A stretch of DNA of 64,000 nt from Paraburkholderia sp. Tr-20389 (GCF_017104565.1 NZ_JAAGPD010000054.1:1-64000), one strand, 5' to 3'; shown: positions 1-9,576, numbered from the stretch's first letter. Notes: generated by a model not told the origin, from the sequence alone. Made by a program: numbers and translations.

Positions 1-126
1 GCCGGCGCCGGCGCGCTCCACCTTGATCACATCCGCGCCGAACCACGCGAGCAACTGCGTGCAGGTCGGGCCTGATTGCACATGCGTGAAATCGAGAATG
101 CGCACACCGTCGAGTGCCTTGCCCAT
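1..126 (-). CDS. frc: Formyl-CoA:oxalate CoA-transferase, N-terminus only
   Basis: This is the first 42 codons of a family III CoA-transferase; the rest lies left of the window. The segment [20 protein letters not shown] followed by ADVIKVER is the diagnostic N-terminus of Frc, which moves CoA onto oxalate to give oxalyl-CoA for oxalyl-CoA decarboxylase. The ATG at 126 follows a strong GGAGGGG ribosome-binding site. It is transcribed away from the sucC/sucD-like pair, and the shared 306-bp upstream region carries two copies of the putative regulator operator. A related YfdE-type acyl-CoA:oxalate transferase cannot be excluded from 42 residues. Confidence 0.85.
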   Translation of the reverse strand, partial: MGKALDGVRILDFTHVQSGPTCTQLLAWFGADVIKVERAGAG

Positions 127-182
127 GTTGTGTCCCCTCCGAGCACTTGACGCTCTTATTTCGTTCGTCCGTGTTCAATACG

Positions 183-202
183 GTATGTGATATATCTAAT
201 CG
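183..202 (+). promoter_or_regulatory. Putative GntR operator, copy 1 (frc side)
   Basis: The site reads GTATGTGATATATCTAATCG. Its first 14 bases are identical to copies at 340-359 (opposite strand) and 3603-3622. It lies 57 bp upstream of the frc start in the frc/sucC divergent region. The best copy is a 20-bp near-palindrome, which suits a dimeric FadR-type GntR regulator such as the one at 2605-3306. The assignment to that regulator is inferred from location only. Confidence 0.6.
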
Positions 203-339
203 CTGCAAGCGCTTTCACTTTAGTAAGCACAATCCCGCATAAACGCGTGAAGCCTTTACTGACAAGGCATCGAGCCCGAATTACGAATTAAGGACACGTT
301 TCACAAAGGGAAAACCCCGATCAGTTTCTCCGCTTGAGC

Positions 340-359
340 ATCGTTGATATATCACATAC
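340..359 (-). promoter_or_regulatory. Putative GntR operator, copy 2 (sucC side)
   Basis: On the minus strand this reads GTATGTGATATATCAACGAT, sharing GTATGTGATATATCA with the copy at 3603-3622. It lies 73 bp upstream of the sucC-like start. Together with copy 1 it places both divergent oxalate transcripts under one probable regulator. The 127-432 interval holds these two sites and no gene. Confidence 0.6.
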
Positions 360-432
360 CATATATTTACACTGAGCCGACCGCCCACCCTTTTGCGCCG
401 TCAGGCGTCGAATTCAACTAGCGAGGAGACAG

Positions 433-1656
433 GTGAATATCCACGAATATCAGGCGAAGGAACTGCTGAAAAGCTACGGCGTCGCCGTGCCGAACGGGCG
501 CGTCGCGTTCACGCCGCGCGAAGCCGAGGACGCGGCGCTCGCGCTCGGTGGCGCGGTGTGGGTCGTGAAATCGCAGATTCATGCGGGCGGACGCGGCGCA
601 GGCCGTTTCGCCGACGATCCGAACGGTAAAGGCGGCGTGCGCGTCGTGAAGTCGGTCAGCGATGTAGGTTCGAGTGCCCAGCAAATGCTGTCGCACGTGC
701 TCGTCACTAAGCAGACAGGGCCGGCGGGCCGCGAAGTGAAGCGCGTGTATGTCGAGGAAGGCTGTGCGATCGAGCGCGAGCTGTATCTCGGCATGCTGAT
801 CGATCGCAGCACGTCGCGCATCACGGTGATGGCGTCGACGGAAGGCGGCATGGAAATCGAGGAAGTGGCCGCGCACACGCCCGAGAAAATCCTCAAGGTC
901 GCGATCGATCCGGCAACGGGCCTGCAGCCGTTCCACGCGCGCCAGCTCGCCTTCGGTCTCGGGCTGACGGGCAAGCAGGTCAAATCGGCGACGCAGTTCA
1001 TCGCCAACGCGTATCGCGCATTCGTCGAACTGGATGCGTCGATCGTCGAGATCAATCCGCTCGTCGTTACGCAGCAAGGCGACGTGATCGCGCTCGACGC
1101 GAAGATCAATTTCGACGACAACGCCCTGTTCCGCCACCCTTCCATCGAAGCGCTGCGCGACGAAGCGGAAGAAGATGCCGCAGAACTCGAAGCCGCCAAG
1201 CATGGGCTCAACTACGTCACGCTCGACGGCAACATCGGCTGCATGGTGAACGGCGCGGGCCTCGCAATGGCCACGATGGACATCATCAAGCTCTATGGCG
1301 GCGAGCCGGCCAACTTTCTCGACGTCGGCGGCGGCGCGACCAAAGAGCGCGTCGCGACGGCGTTCCGTCTGATTCTGCGCGACCCGAAGGTGGAAGGGAT
1401 TCTGGTCAACATCTTCGGCGGCATCATGCGCTGCGACGTGATCGCGGAAGGCGTGGTGAGCGCCGCGCGCGAAGTCGATTTGCGCGTGCCGCTCGTGGTG
1501 CGGCTGGAAGGCACGAACGTCGAACTCGGCAAGCAGATTCTGCGCGACTCGGGCCTGCCGATTCTCTCAGCCGATCATCTCGCCGACGCAGCGAGCAAGG
1601 TGGTCGCCGCAGTCAAGGACAAGAACCACGCGGCAGCCGCGACGGAGGCAAACTGA
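433..1656 (+). CDS. Succinyl-CoA synthetase beta subunit-like protein (oxalate-locus paralogue)
   Basis: The 407-residue product matches the ADP-forming succinate/malate-CoA ligase beta subunit from end to end: an ATP-grasp domain beginning [21 protein letters not shown] in the nucleotide-binding region, then [29 protein letters not shown] and [11 protein letters not shown] of the ligase domain. It is about 20 residues longer than E. coli SucC because of an insert near residue 60. The start is GTG at 433 behind GAGGAG. It is followed one base later by the alpha subunit. Its place between frc and the oxalate antiporter suggests it supplies a CoA ester for oxalate activation instead of serving the TCA cycle. 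Malate-CoA ligase (MtkA) is an alternative that sequence reading alone does not exclude. Confidence 0.85.
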   Translation: MNIHEYQAKELLKSYGVAVPNGRVAFTPREAEDAALALGGAVWVVKSQIHAGGRGAGRFADDPNGKGGVRVVKSVSDVGSSAQQMLSHVLVTKQTGPAGREVKRVYVEEGCAIERELYLGMLIDRSTSRITVMASTEGGMEIEEVAAHTPEKILKVAIDPATGLQPFHARQLAFGLGLTGKQVKSATQFIANAYRAFVELDASIVEINPLVVTQQGDVIALDAKINFDDNALFRHPSIEALRDEAEEDAAELEAAKHGLNYVTLDGNIGCMVNGAGLAMATMDIIKLYGGEPANFLDVGGGATKERVATAFRLILRDPKVEGILVNIFGGIMRCDVIAEGVVSAAREVDLRVPLVVRLEGTNVELGKQILRDSGLPILSADHLADAASKVVAAVKDKNHAAAATEAN

Positions 1657-1657
1657 C

Positions 1658-2530
1658 ATGGCCGTACTGATCGATCGTAATACGAAGGTGATTTGCCAGG
1701 GCTTCACCGGCTCGCAAGGCACGTTTCACTCGGAGCAGGCTGTCGCGTACGGCACGCAGATGGTCGGCGGCGTCACGCCCGGCAAGGGCGGCACGTCGCA
1801 CCTCGGCCTGCCCGTGTTCGACACCGTCGCCGATGCCGTCGAGACAACGGGCGCGAATGCATCCGTGATCTACGTGCCGCCGCCCATGGCCGCCGACGCG
1901 ATTCTCGAAGCTGTCGATGCCGAACTGCCCCTCGTCGTCTGTATCACGGAAGGCATTCCCGTGATCGACATGGTGCGCGTGAAGCGCGCGCTGGCCGGAT
2001 CGGCCACGCGTCTGATCGGGCCGAATTGCCCGGGCGTGATCACGCCGGGCCAATGCAAGATCGGCATCATGCCCGGACACATTCACCGGCCGGGCAAGAT
2101 CGGCGTGGTATCGCGCTCGGGCACGCTGACGTATGAAGCCGTCGCGCAGACCACGGCGGCAGGCCTCGGACAGACAACGTGCATCGGCATCGGCGGCGAC
2201 CCCGTCAACGGCACCAACTTCATCGACTGCCTGGAGATGTTCCTCGCCGACGACGAGACGGAAGGCATCATCATGATCGGCGAAATCGGCGGCTCGGCGG
2301 AAGAGGACGCGGCGCAGTTCCTCAAGGACTCGCGCACGAACAAGCCGGTGGTCGGTTTTATCGCCGGGACGAGCGCGCCGCCCGGACGGCGGATGGGTCA
2401 CGCGGGCGCGATCATCTCCGGCGGCAAGGGCACTGCGGGCGCGAAGATCGACGCGATGCGTTCGGCGGGCATTCACGTCGCGCAGTCGCCGGCGGCACTC
2501 GGCGAGACGATGCTGAAAGCCTTCCAGTGA
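1658..2530 (+). CDS. Succinyl-CoA synthetase alpha subunit-like protein (oxalate-locus paralogue)
   Basis: The 290-residue product has the SucD layout: a CoA-binding Rossmann domain with [12 protein letters not shown], the [11 protein letters not shown] segment, [12 protein letters not shown], and the phosphohistidine region [16 protein letters not shown], in which His248 is the expected phosphorylated residue. All active-site features are present, so it should form a working heterodimer with the upstream beta subunit, one base away. A strong hairpin follows the stop. The housekeeping sucCD normally sits with TCA genes, so this copy is probably a dedicated paralogue; MtkB (malate-CoA ligase alpha) is the alternative. 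Confidence 0.87.
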   Translation: MAVLIDRNTKVICQGFTGSQGTFHSEQAVAYGTQMVGGVTPGKGGTSHLGLPVFDTVADAVETTGANASVIYVPPPMAADAILEAVDAELPLVVCITEGIPVIDMVRVKRALAGSATRLIGPNCPGVITPGQCKIGIMPGHIHRPGKIGVVSRSGTLTYEAVAQTTAAGLGQTTCIGIGGDPVNGTNFIDCLEMFLADDETEGIIMIGEIGGSAEEDAAQFLKDSRTNKPVVGFIAGTSAPPGRRMGHAGAIISGGKGTAGAKIDAMRSAGIHVAQSPAALGETMLKAFQ

Positions 2531-2545
2531 CGAGGTGAAATGAAA

Positions 2546-2577
2546 AAGGCCGGCGGACTTTCCGGTCCGCCGGCCTT
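2546..2577. terminator. Bidirectional intrinsic terminator between sucD-like and gntR
   Basis: Two 13-base arms (AAGGCCGGCGGAC and its complement) flank a six-base loop. The minus-strand transcript ends in a run of five U, so it ends the gntR transcript well and the sucD transcript less sharply. Confidence 0.8.
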
Positions 2578-2604
2578 GTGTTCTCAATCTTCCCGCAACG
2601 GCGC

Positions 2605-3306
2605 TCAGTCGAGAAAGTCGCAGTTCGCTTCGACGAAAGCGGCCAATCCCAACGAGTGCTCGCGCACGAGGCGCTCGGCGAGTTCCGTATCGCGCTTTTC
2701 CAGTGCTTCGATGATGCGCAGGTGATCGACGATCGAGCGCGACGCGCGGTCGCTCTGCGAAATCGTCATGCGCCGGATCGCGCGCACATGGATGAAGATG
2801 TTCTTGATCGTATCGAGAATGATCTGCGACTTCGACAGTTCCACGATTGCCTGATGGAACGCGATGTTCGCATTCGAATACTCGGCGATATGCTCGGCCG
2901 GCGTCGAATCGCGGAACTGATCGAACATGTGGCGCAGCCTCGCGATCTCCTCGTCGGTGGCATGCAATGTAGCGAGACGCGCGGCCATGCTTTCGAGCGC
3001 GGCCCACATCTGGATCATCTCGACGATCTCGCGCTTGCTCTTGCGCACAATATAGATGCCACGCCGCGGCACCATGCGCAGAAAACCTTCCTGCTCCAGC
3101 AGCGTCATCGCCTCGCGCACGGGCGTGCGACTCACGCCCAGCGATTCGCTCAGCGCGCGCTCGTCGAGACGGATCTCTTCGCTCGACGCGTAAATGTCGG
3201 CATCCGCGATGGCCTGGCGCAACATCGCGTAGGCCTGATCGCGGAGGCTGGCGCTGTTGCCGATGGGCTGCAGCGCCAGAGGCAGGTTCATTGCGGGTGT
3301 AGCCAC
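2605..3306 (-). CDS. GntR-family (FCD domain) transcriptional regulator of the oxalate locus
   Basis: The 233-residue protein has an N-terminal winged helix (about residues 20-90, with LSESLGVSRTPVREAM as the recognition region) and a helical FCD effector domain (about 95-220) with the metal-binding histidine region FHQAIVEL. FCD regulators usually repress catabolic genes until a carboxylate ligand binds. It sits between sucCD and oxlT and is preceded by a 71-residue ORF nine bases upstream, with which it probably shares a promoter. The three TATGTGATATATC sites in this locus are its likely targets, including one ahead of its own operon. The ligand (oxalate, oxalyl-CoA or formate) is not shown by the sequence. 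Confidence 0.88.
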   Translation of the reverse strand: MATPAMNLPLALQPIGNSASLRDQAYAMLRQAIADADIYASSEEIRLDERALSESLGVSRTPVREAMTLLEQEGFLRMVPRRGIYIVRKSKREIVEMIQMWAALESMAARLATLHATDEEIARLRHMFDQFRDSTPAEHIAEYSNANIAFHQAIVELSKSQIILDTIKNIFIHVRAIRRMTISQSDRASRSIVDHLRIIEALEKRDTELAERLVREHSLGLAAFVEANCDFLD

Positions 3307-3315
3307 AGCGTAGTC

Positions 3316-3531
3316 TTAGTTCGACGAGCCGACCGCGCCCATTGCGGCTTCGACACGTGCGCGGTAAGGCGTTGCTTCACGCACCGTGGCGGCTTCGAGA
3401 CCGACAAAACGGCCGTGCTTCGATGCCAGCTCGGCGACATGCTGCGGAATCCAGCGCGTCAGCAACACGGTTGCGGCCGAACCCAGGCCCACGACAGCGA
3501 CGGCGAAGAATGCGAGCGACACGAAATCCAT
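3316..3531 (-). CDS. Small single-span membrane protein upstream of gntR
   Basis: The 71-residue protein begins MDFVSLAFFAVAVVGLGSAA, a clear N-terminal membrane helix, followed by an amphipathic, charged tail. I do not recognise a named family. It ends nine bases before the regulator start, so the two are probably co-transcribed from the operator-bearing region near 3600. It could be a small partner of the oxalate antiporter or of another membrane protein. Sense codon use and tight spacing argue that it is real. Confidence 0.55.
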   Translation of the reverse strand: MDFVSLAFFAVAVVGLGSAATVLLTRWIPQHVAELASKHGRFVGLEAATVREATPYRARVEAAMGAVGSSN

Positions 3532-4134
3532 TTGATGCTCCGGTCATTGAGTGATTGGATGACTCAATCATATGCTGCGTCGCGACAAAAATCAAGTATC
3601 TTGTATGTGATATATCAAATACTGTTGTTCAGCGGCGACAACAATTCCAACGTATCACGCGGGGCGCAGAACCGCGACAGTTGGCCGTCCCAAAGGAAAC
3701 TGTACTTTTTTCCGGTGCCGAGAACTGTACTCGTCAGAAGAATTCGTCGGCGTTCGAATTCGGGTGAACCCGAACCTCTAAAATCCGCCGATCAGCCTTT
3801 CCATGTGCTTACGCAGCAACCGGCACGCCTGAATCGATTCGCCAAAAAACTCAATGCCCGCGCATGCTGCGTCACGCCGTCACCTGCGGCCTCATGTCGC
3901 TTGAATTCGCTGCATCCCGCTCCGCACAACGCTCCAGACGTGTTTCATATGCACTTCATTCTCATATTGCAAAGCAGGTCGCGTGCACCTATCGTCTCGC
4001 CATTGCCGAATCTGAACGCTCGTTAGCACAGTTTTAATATGTTGCAGCCCAGCATATGAAATGAAATTTGCGCTAGCTCAAGTTTCGGCAATTGCAACCG
4101 ATAACCAGACGTTCAGCCCGATCGGAGACCGACC
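3532..4134. promoter_or_regulatory. Divergent control region between the gntR operon and oxlT
   Basis: This 603-bp gap has no convincing gene. It contains operator copy 3 at 3603-3622, two ACTGTAC repeats around 3700-3731, and an inverted pair TTTCATATGC (3943-3952) / GCATATGAAA (4052-4061) nearer oxlT. The A+T-rich stretches are consistent with promoters, but no promoter elements can be assigned with confidence. Confidence 0.5.
3603..3622 (+). promoter_or_regulatory. Putative GntR operator, copy 3 (best palindrome)
   Basis: GTATGTGATATATCAAATAC differs from its own reverse complement at only one symmetric position pair, so it is a 20-bp near-perfect palindrome. It lies 72 bp upstream of the small membrane ORF that precedes gntR and 512 bp upstream of oxlT. 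This is the expected place for autoregulation. Confidence 0.65.
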
Positions 4135-5538
4135 ATGAGCAGCATTACTGAGCCCGGCGGCGACGCCCGCTCGCCATCATTCTTTTCGAAACAGGCAACG
4201 ATCGCCCAACCTGGCTTTTCCCGCTGGATGGTGCCGCCTGCCGCCCTCGCCGTGCATCTGTGTATCGGCCAGGCCTATGCGTTCTCCGTGTTCAACGGGC
4301 CGCTCACCAAAGTCATCGGCATCACGCAATCGGCACCGGACGACTGGTCGCTGACCACGCTCGGCTGGATCTTCTCGCTGGCCATCGTCTGCCTGGGTCT
4401 ATCGGCGGCGTTTGCCGGCAAGTGGCTCGAAAAAGTCGGCCCGCGCCGCACCATGTTCACGGCTGCCTGCTGCTTCGGCGGCGGCTTCCTCGTTTCGGCG
4501 CTCGGCGTGTGGATGCACCAGATCGTGCTGCTGTATCTCGGCTATGGCGTGCTCGGCGGGATCGGCCTGGGTCTTGGCTACGTGTCGCCCGTTTCGACGC
4601 TGATCCGCTGGTTCCCCGATCGCCGCGGCATGGCAACGGGCATGGCGATCATGGGCTTCGGCGGCGGCGCGATGATTGCCGCACCGCTGTCCGTCGCGCT
4701 GATGAACCACTTCAAGAGCGCGACGAGCATCGGCGTGGCTGAAACGTTCATCGTGCTCGGCATTGCGTACTTCATCTCGATGTCGATCGGCGCGCTCGCG
4801 ATCCGCGTTCCGCCCGCAGACTGGAAGCCGGCCGGCTGGACGCCGCCCGCGACCACGACGCAGAAGATGATCACGCGCAACCACGTGCACATCGACCAGG
4901 CGCTGAAGACGCCCCAGTTCTATCTGATCTGGCTGGTGCTGTTCCTCAACGTGACGGCGGGCATCGGCATTCTCGGCCAGGCGTCGGTGATGATCCAGGA
5001 AAGCTTCAAGGACACGGTGACGGCTGCGGCAGCCGCGGGCTTCGTCGGTCTGCTGTCGCTCTTCAACATGGGCGGCCGCTTCGTGTGGGCATCGGCGTCG
5101 GATTACGTCGGCCGCAAGAACACGTACTTCATCTTCTTCGCGCTGGGCGCCGTGCTGTACTGGCTCGTGCCGAGCTTCGCGTCGACGGGCAACATCGCGA
5201 TGTTCGTGCTGTGCTACTGCGTGATCCTGTCGATGTACGGCGGCGGCTTCTCGACCGTGCCGGCCTACCTGGCCGACATGTTCGGCACCGCGTTCGTCGG
5301 CGGCATTCACGGCCGTCTGCTGACGGCGTGGGCGGCAGCAGGCGTCGCAGGTCCTGTGCTCGTCAACTACATCCGCGCCTACCAGGTTGCGCATGGTGTT
5401 GCGAAGGCAGACGCCTACACGATGACGGTCCACATCATGACCGTGCTGCTCGTGATCGGCTTCATCTGCAACCTGCTCGTGAAGCACGTGCACGAAAAGC
5501 ATCACATGACGGACGCGCAACTCGCATCCGCCAAATAA
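4135..5538 (+). CDS. oxlT: Oxalate/formate antiporter, MFS (OFA family)
   Basis: The 467-residue protein has twelve predicted membrane helices in two halves. It carries OFA-family features: HLCIGQAYAFSVFNGPL in helix 1, GLGLGYVSPVSTLIRWFPDR and GMATGMAIMGFGGGAM in the first half, and TSSTV-like YGGGFSTVPAYLADMFG in helix 10. It should exchange external oxalate for internal formate, feeding Frc and oxalyl-CoA decarboxylase while creating a proton-motive benefit. GGAG lies just before the ATG. A 41-residue membrane protein follows 22 bases downstream in the same transcript. Other OFA members carry other carboxylates, so the substrate rests on the frc neighbour. Confidence 0.85.
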   Translation: MSSITEPGGDARSPSFFSKQATIAQPGFSRWMVPPAALAVHLCIGQAYAFSVFNGPLTKVIGITQSAPDDWSLTTLGWIFSLAIVCLGLSAAFAGKWLEKVGPRRTMFTAACCFGGGFLVSALGVWMHQIVLLYLGYGVLGGIGLGLGYVSPVSTLIRWFPDRRGMATGMAIMGFGGGAMIAAPLSVALMNHFKSATSIGVAETFIVLGIAYFISMSIGALAIRVPPADWKPAGWTPPATTTQKMITRNHVHIDQALKTPQFYLIWLVLFLNVTAGIGILGQASVMIQESFKDTVTAAAAAGFVGLLSLFNMGGRFVWASASDYVGRKNTYFIFFALGAVLYWLVPSFASTGNIAMFVLCYCVILSMYGGGFSTVPAYLADMFGTAFVGGIHGRLLTAWAAAGVAGPVLVNYIRAYQVAHGVAKADAYTMTVHIMTVLLVIGFICNLLVKHVHEKHHMTDAQLASAK

Positions 5539-5560
5539 GGTCCGACACAGGAGAACGACA

Positions 5561-5686
5561 ATGTCGACGCAAAACGCTCATCCGACGAACAAGGGCCTCA
5601 TGGCCGTGTTCTGGCTGTATGTGCTGATTCCGCTGACGTGGGGCGTGGTCAACACGCTGCTGCAGGCGATGAAGCTGTTCGGCTAA
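5561..5686 (+). CDS. Oxalate antiporter small subunit-like membrane peptide
   Basis: This 41-residue protein has one hydrophobic helix (LMAVFWLYVLIPLTWGVVNT) after a short polar N-terminus. It begins 22 bases after oxlT with a good AGGAG site (ACAGGAGAACGACA ATG) and is followed by a terminator. Small single-span proteins of this kind are commonly annotated next to OFA-family MFS transporters as a small subunit. A structural or stability role for OxlT is inferred from position. Confidence 0.75.
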   Translation: MSTQNAHPTNKGLMAVFWLYVLIPLTWGVVNTLLQAMKLFG

Positions 5687-5710
5687 GCCGATCCGCAACG
5701 CAGTAAAACA

Positions 5711-5738
5711 AAAGGCCGGGCAGCGATGCCCGGCCTTT
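5711..5738 (+). terminator. Intrinsic terminator of the oxlT operon
   Basis: AAAGGCCGGGCA and TGCCCGGCCTTT form a 12-bp stem with a GCGA tetraloop and a T tract on the plus strand. The matching A tract on the other side lets it work also for the convergent kinase gene. Confidence 0.85.
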
Positions 5739-5749
5739 TTGCTTTCGCG

Positions 5750-6979
5750 CTAGAACGCCGGCGCTTCGCCCGGATGCGGGTGCAGCGGGAAGGTGATCTC
5801 GAACGTCGTGCCGACGCCCGGCTGCGAATCGAAGCGCAGATCGCCGCCCAGCATGCGGCACAACTCCTTGACGATCGCGAGGCCGAGCCCCGCACCGGGC
5901 ACGTCGTCGTCGTTCGCGCGTTCGAACTCCCTGAACACGCGATCCCGATCCGCTGCGCCGATGCCCACGCCCGTATCCGAGACCCGCAGACACCACGCGT
6001 CGCTACCACGCGCGCGTATCTCCAGCGTCACTTCGCCCGCCTTCGTATACTTCGCGGCATTCGTCAGCAGATTGATCGCGATCTGCTTGAGCTTCAGACG
6101 ATTCGACTGCACCGACGCAAGTTGTCCGTCGAACGAGGCATTCAGCTTGAGCCCTTTCTCGCGGATCGCCGGACCGCACGACGCGACCAGTTCCTCGAAC
6201 AGCGCGTGGAGATCCACGGTTTCGATCGCGGCCTGATTCGTGTCGCCGAGCACGACCGAATATTCGACCAGTTCGTCGACGAGCACTTTCATGTCGGCGG
6301 CCTGCCGGTTGGCCAGCGCCAGTGCGGCTTCCGTTTTCGACGGTGCGCGCGCCACGAGTTGCAGCGCCATCGAAAACACATTGAGAAAATTTCGCAAGTC
6401 ATGCACGACGCTGCGCGTGATCTGCATGCGCGACTCGTACAGTTCGCCGACCAGATTCTGCTTGAGCAACAACTCGTGATTCGCGCGTTCGAGCCGCCCC
6501 GTGTACTCGTCGATCTTGCGGTCACGCTCCGTCACCACTTCGCGCACGGACGTGAGCGTGACGAAGCTGACGGACTCGTCGATGAAATAGCGCGCGCGTT
6601 CTTCGTAACGCCGCGTGAAGGAGGGATGCGCTTCCGCGTACTGGACGACGGCGCCCATCAGCACCTGGCGGAACAGATCGAGTTCACGCACGAGTTCGTC
6701 GATGCGATAGCCCTGTTTCCAGCGCATTTTGCCGTGCAGCCGCGCCTTGCGTTCGATCTCGGGTTCGACTTCTTCGAGATCCTGTTGCTCGAGTGCGCTG
6801 CAGATGGATTCGAGTATGTCGGGAACGTGATCCGACAATTGCTCGTTGGTCAGCCGGTCGGGTTCCGTCAACTCGACGTCGTTGAACACCGACTTAAGCC
6901 AGCGTTCAGTGAGTTCAACCTCGTTCTTGCGGATGTACCCGGCGAATGCGCCGAGTGGTCGTGATTGCGTCGTGGCCAT
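5750..6979 (-). CDS. Sensor histidine kinase with RsbRD-type N-terminal domain
   Basis: From the ATG at 6979 the product is 409 residues. Residues 10-150 form a helical RsbT co-antagonist (RsbRD)-like sensor with no membrane segment. A coiled coil (about 150-180) leads to the HisKA domain, where His193 in VVHDLRN is the phosphoacceptor. The ATPase domain has an N box (NLLTNAAKY), DTGVGIG and GAGLGLAIVKELC. It is a soluble stress- or redox-type kinase. No response regulator lies next to it, so it is an orphan here. A longer start at 7087 is possible but has a low-complexity extension. Confidence 0.82.
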   Translation of the reverse strand: MATTQSRPLGAFAGYIRKNEVELTERWLKSVFNDVELTEPDRLTNEQLSDHVPDILESICSALEQQDLEEVEPEIERKARLHGKMRWKQGYRIDELVRELDLFRQVLMGAVVQYAEAHPSFTRRYEERARYFIDESVSFVTLTSVREVVTERDRKIDEYTGRLERANHELLLKQNLVGELYESRMQITRSVVHDLRNFLNVFSMALQLVARAPSKTEAALALANRQAADMKVLVDELVEYSVVLGDTNQAAIETVDLHALFEELVASCGPAIREKGLKLNASFDGQLASVQSNRLKLKQIAINLLTNAAKYTKAGEVTLEIRARGSDAWCLRVSDTGVGIGAADRDRVFREFERANDDDVPGAGLGLAIVKELCRMLGGDLRFDSQPGVGTTFEITFPLHPHPGEAPAF

Positions 6980-7091
6980 GTGTCGCTCGCGCCCCGCTAA
7001 AAACGTCGTGATGCGATGTGGAACGGCTGCGGCGCCGCGTAAGGCCGCAACCTTCGCCCATGCCGGCTGTTCGCCGACGACGTTCATCCTA

Positions 7092-7849
7092 CTACGACTT
7101 GAGGCGGTAACCCGTTTTGAAGATCCACGCGATCACTGCAAGGAAGATGCAAAGAAAGAGCGCCGTCATGCCTAGACTGATGCCGACGCTGACGTCCGCC
7201 AGCCCGAAGAAGCTCCAGCGAAAACCGCTGACCAGATAGACGATGGGATTGAACAGCGTGACGACCTTCCATGCGGGCGGCAGCATCGCCACGGAATAGA
7301 AGCTGCCGCCGAGAAACGTCAGCGGCGTGATGATGAGCAGCGGCACCAGCTGCAGCTTCTCGAAGTTGTCGGCCCATATGCCGATGATAAAGCCCAGCAG
7401 ACTGAACGTGACGGCCGTCAGCACGAGAAACGCCACCATCCAGAACGGATGCTGCACCTGTAGCGGCACGAAAAGCCCCGCCGTGGCGAGAATGATGAGA
7501 CCGAGAACGATCGACTTGGTCGCCGCCGCACCGACATAGCTGATCACGATCTCCAGATACGACACGGGCGCGGAGAGCAGCTCGTAGATCGTGCCTGTGA
7601 AGCGTGGAAAATAGATGCCGAACGATGCATTCGAAATGCTTTGCGACAGCAACGACAGCATGATGAGCCCCGGCACGATAAACGAGCCGTAGCTGATGCC
7701 TTCCACTTCGCGAATGCGCGAGCCGATCGCCGAGCCGAACACGATGAAATACAGCGACGTCGAAATGACGGGCGCGATGATGCTCTGCATCAGCGTGCGC
7801 CCCGTGCGCGCCATTTCGAAACGATAGATGGCGCGGATTGCATGAAGGT

Positions 7850-7853
<4 letters not shown>
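7092..7853 (-). CDS. ABC-2 type transporter permease
   Basis: This 253-residue inner-membrane protein has about six hydrophobic segments, and the ABC-2 signature region [20 protein letters not shown] followed by [13 protein letters not shown]. It overlaps the ATPase gene by four bases (ATGA), so the two are translationally coupled and form an exporter of the DrrAB/NodIJ class. The substrate is unknown; polysaccharide, lipid and drug export are all represented in this family. Confidence 0.87.
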
Positions 7854-8797
<944 letters not shown>

Positions 8798-9160
8798 AGA
8801 CGCGAACGATAGCAGATAGCGCCCGCCCGCGCCGCTAGTCTGCCCGTTCCTCCGTTTCGGCACCGGTTATGCGCGCGGAATCATCAAAAGCACTCAAGCT
8901 GGGCGACGATGCCGCGTAAAAACGCCAACGGCGGTTTGCACTTTGTACAGAGCAATGGGCGGCGCAACTCGCGGCGCACGCCGCCTGGCCTTGCGGCATC
9001 GCGAACGCGACGATGCCCACACGTTGGAACAGGCGTTGCTTGATCCGGCGCAAGCCATTGCCCTGCCGCCGATGCACATGCGGGCAGCACCTGAGCAATG
9101 CGCCGCCCCAGCACCTTGCCGCGACGTCCGCGCGGCCGATCAAGCGGACATGGAGGCTTC

Positions 9161-9517
9161 ATGCGTCTGTCGATCCTGATCAATACATCCGACCCGACCG
9201 TCAATCACGACTACGCGGTGTTGTGGCTCGACACGATCAGCCGCGCATGGACGTCGCAGGATCGTCGCGGCGTCGAGTTGCCGTCGTCGGGCGACATGCG
9301 CGAGGACGGCCACATCATGTCGCTTTGTGCATGCGGCAGCGAACAGCCGCTCGTCACGCTGTACGGCGTGCGCATCGACCGGCATGGCAACATGACGTCC
9401 GCGCAGGGCCAGGCGACGTGGATCTCGCATTCGCGGCCCGACGGTGTCGCAGGCTACTGGCGGCTCCAGGCCGTCGAACGCGACGGCTCGCATTCGCCCA
9501 CTCCGGCGCGACGATAG
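9161..9517 (+). CDS. Conserved hypothetical protein
   Basis: The 118-residue ORF starts at ATG 9161 behind GGAGG, which decides against the upstream in-frame start at 9098. No signal peptide or membrane helix is visible. It is tryptophan-rich and polar (AVLWLDTISRAWTSQDRRG, ATWISHSRPDG), with two cysteines in CACG. I do not recognise the family. A terminator lies just after it. Confidence 0.6.
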   Translation: MRLSILINTSDPTVNHDYAVLWLDTISRAWTSQDRRGVELPSSGDMREDGHIMSLCACGSEQPLVTLYGVRIDRHGNMTSAQGQATWISHSRPDGVAGYWRLQAVERDGSHSPTPARR

Positions 9518-9543
9518 CCGCTTTCGCGCTTCGAACATAGAAC

Positions 9544-9576
9544 GGCGCCGTTGGTGTGCATGACAGCAACGGCGCC
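9544..9576. terminator. Intrinsic terminator between 9161-9517 ORF and katE
   Basis: GGCGCCGTTG (9544-9553) pairs with CAACGGCGCC (9567-9576), followed by TCTTCTT on the plus strand. It lies between convergent genes. Confidence 0.7.

Noticed and set aside
418-1211. Long minus-strand open frames opposite the sucC-like gene
   Set aside because: They are arginine- and alanine-rich mirror frames of a clearly coding GC-rich gene and have no ribosome-binding site. The same holds for the long opposite frames under sucD, oxlT, katE, the ligase and the MFS exporter.
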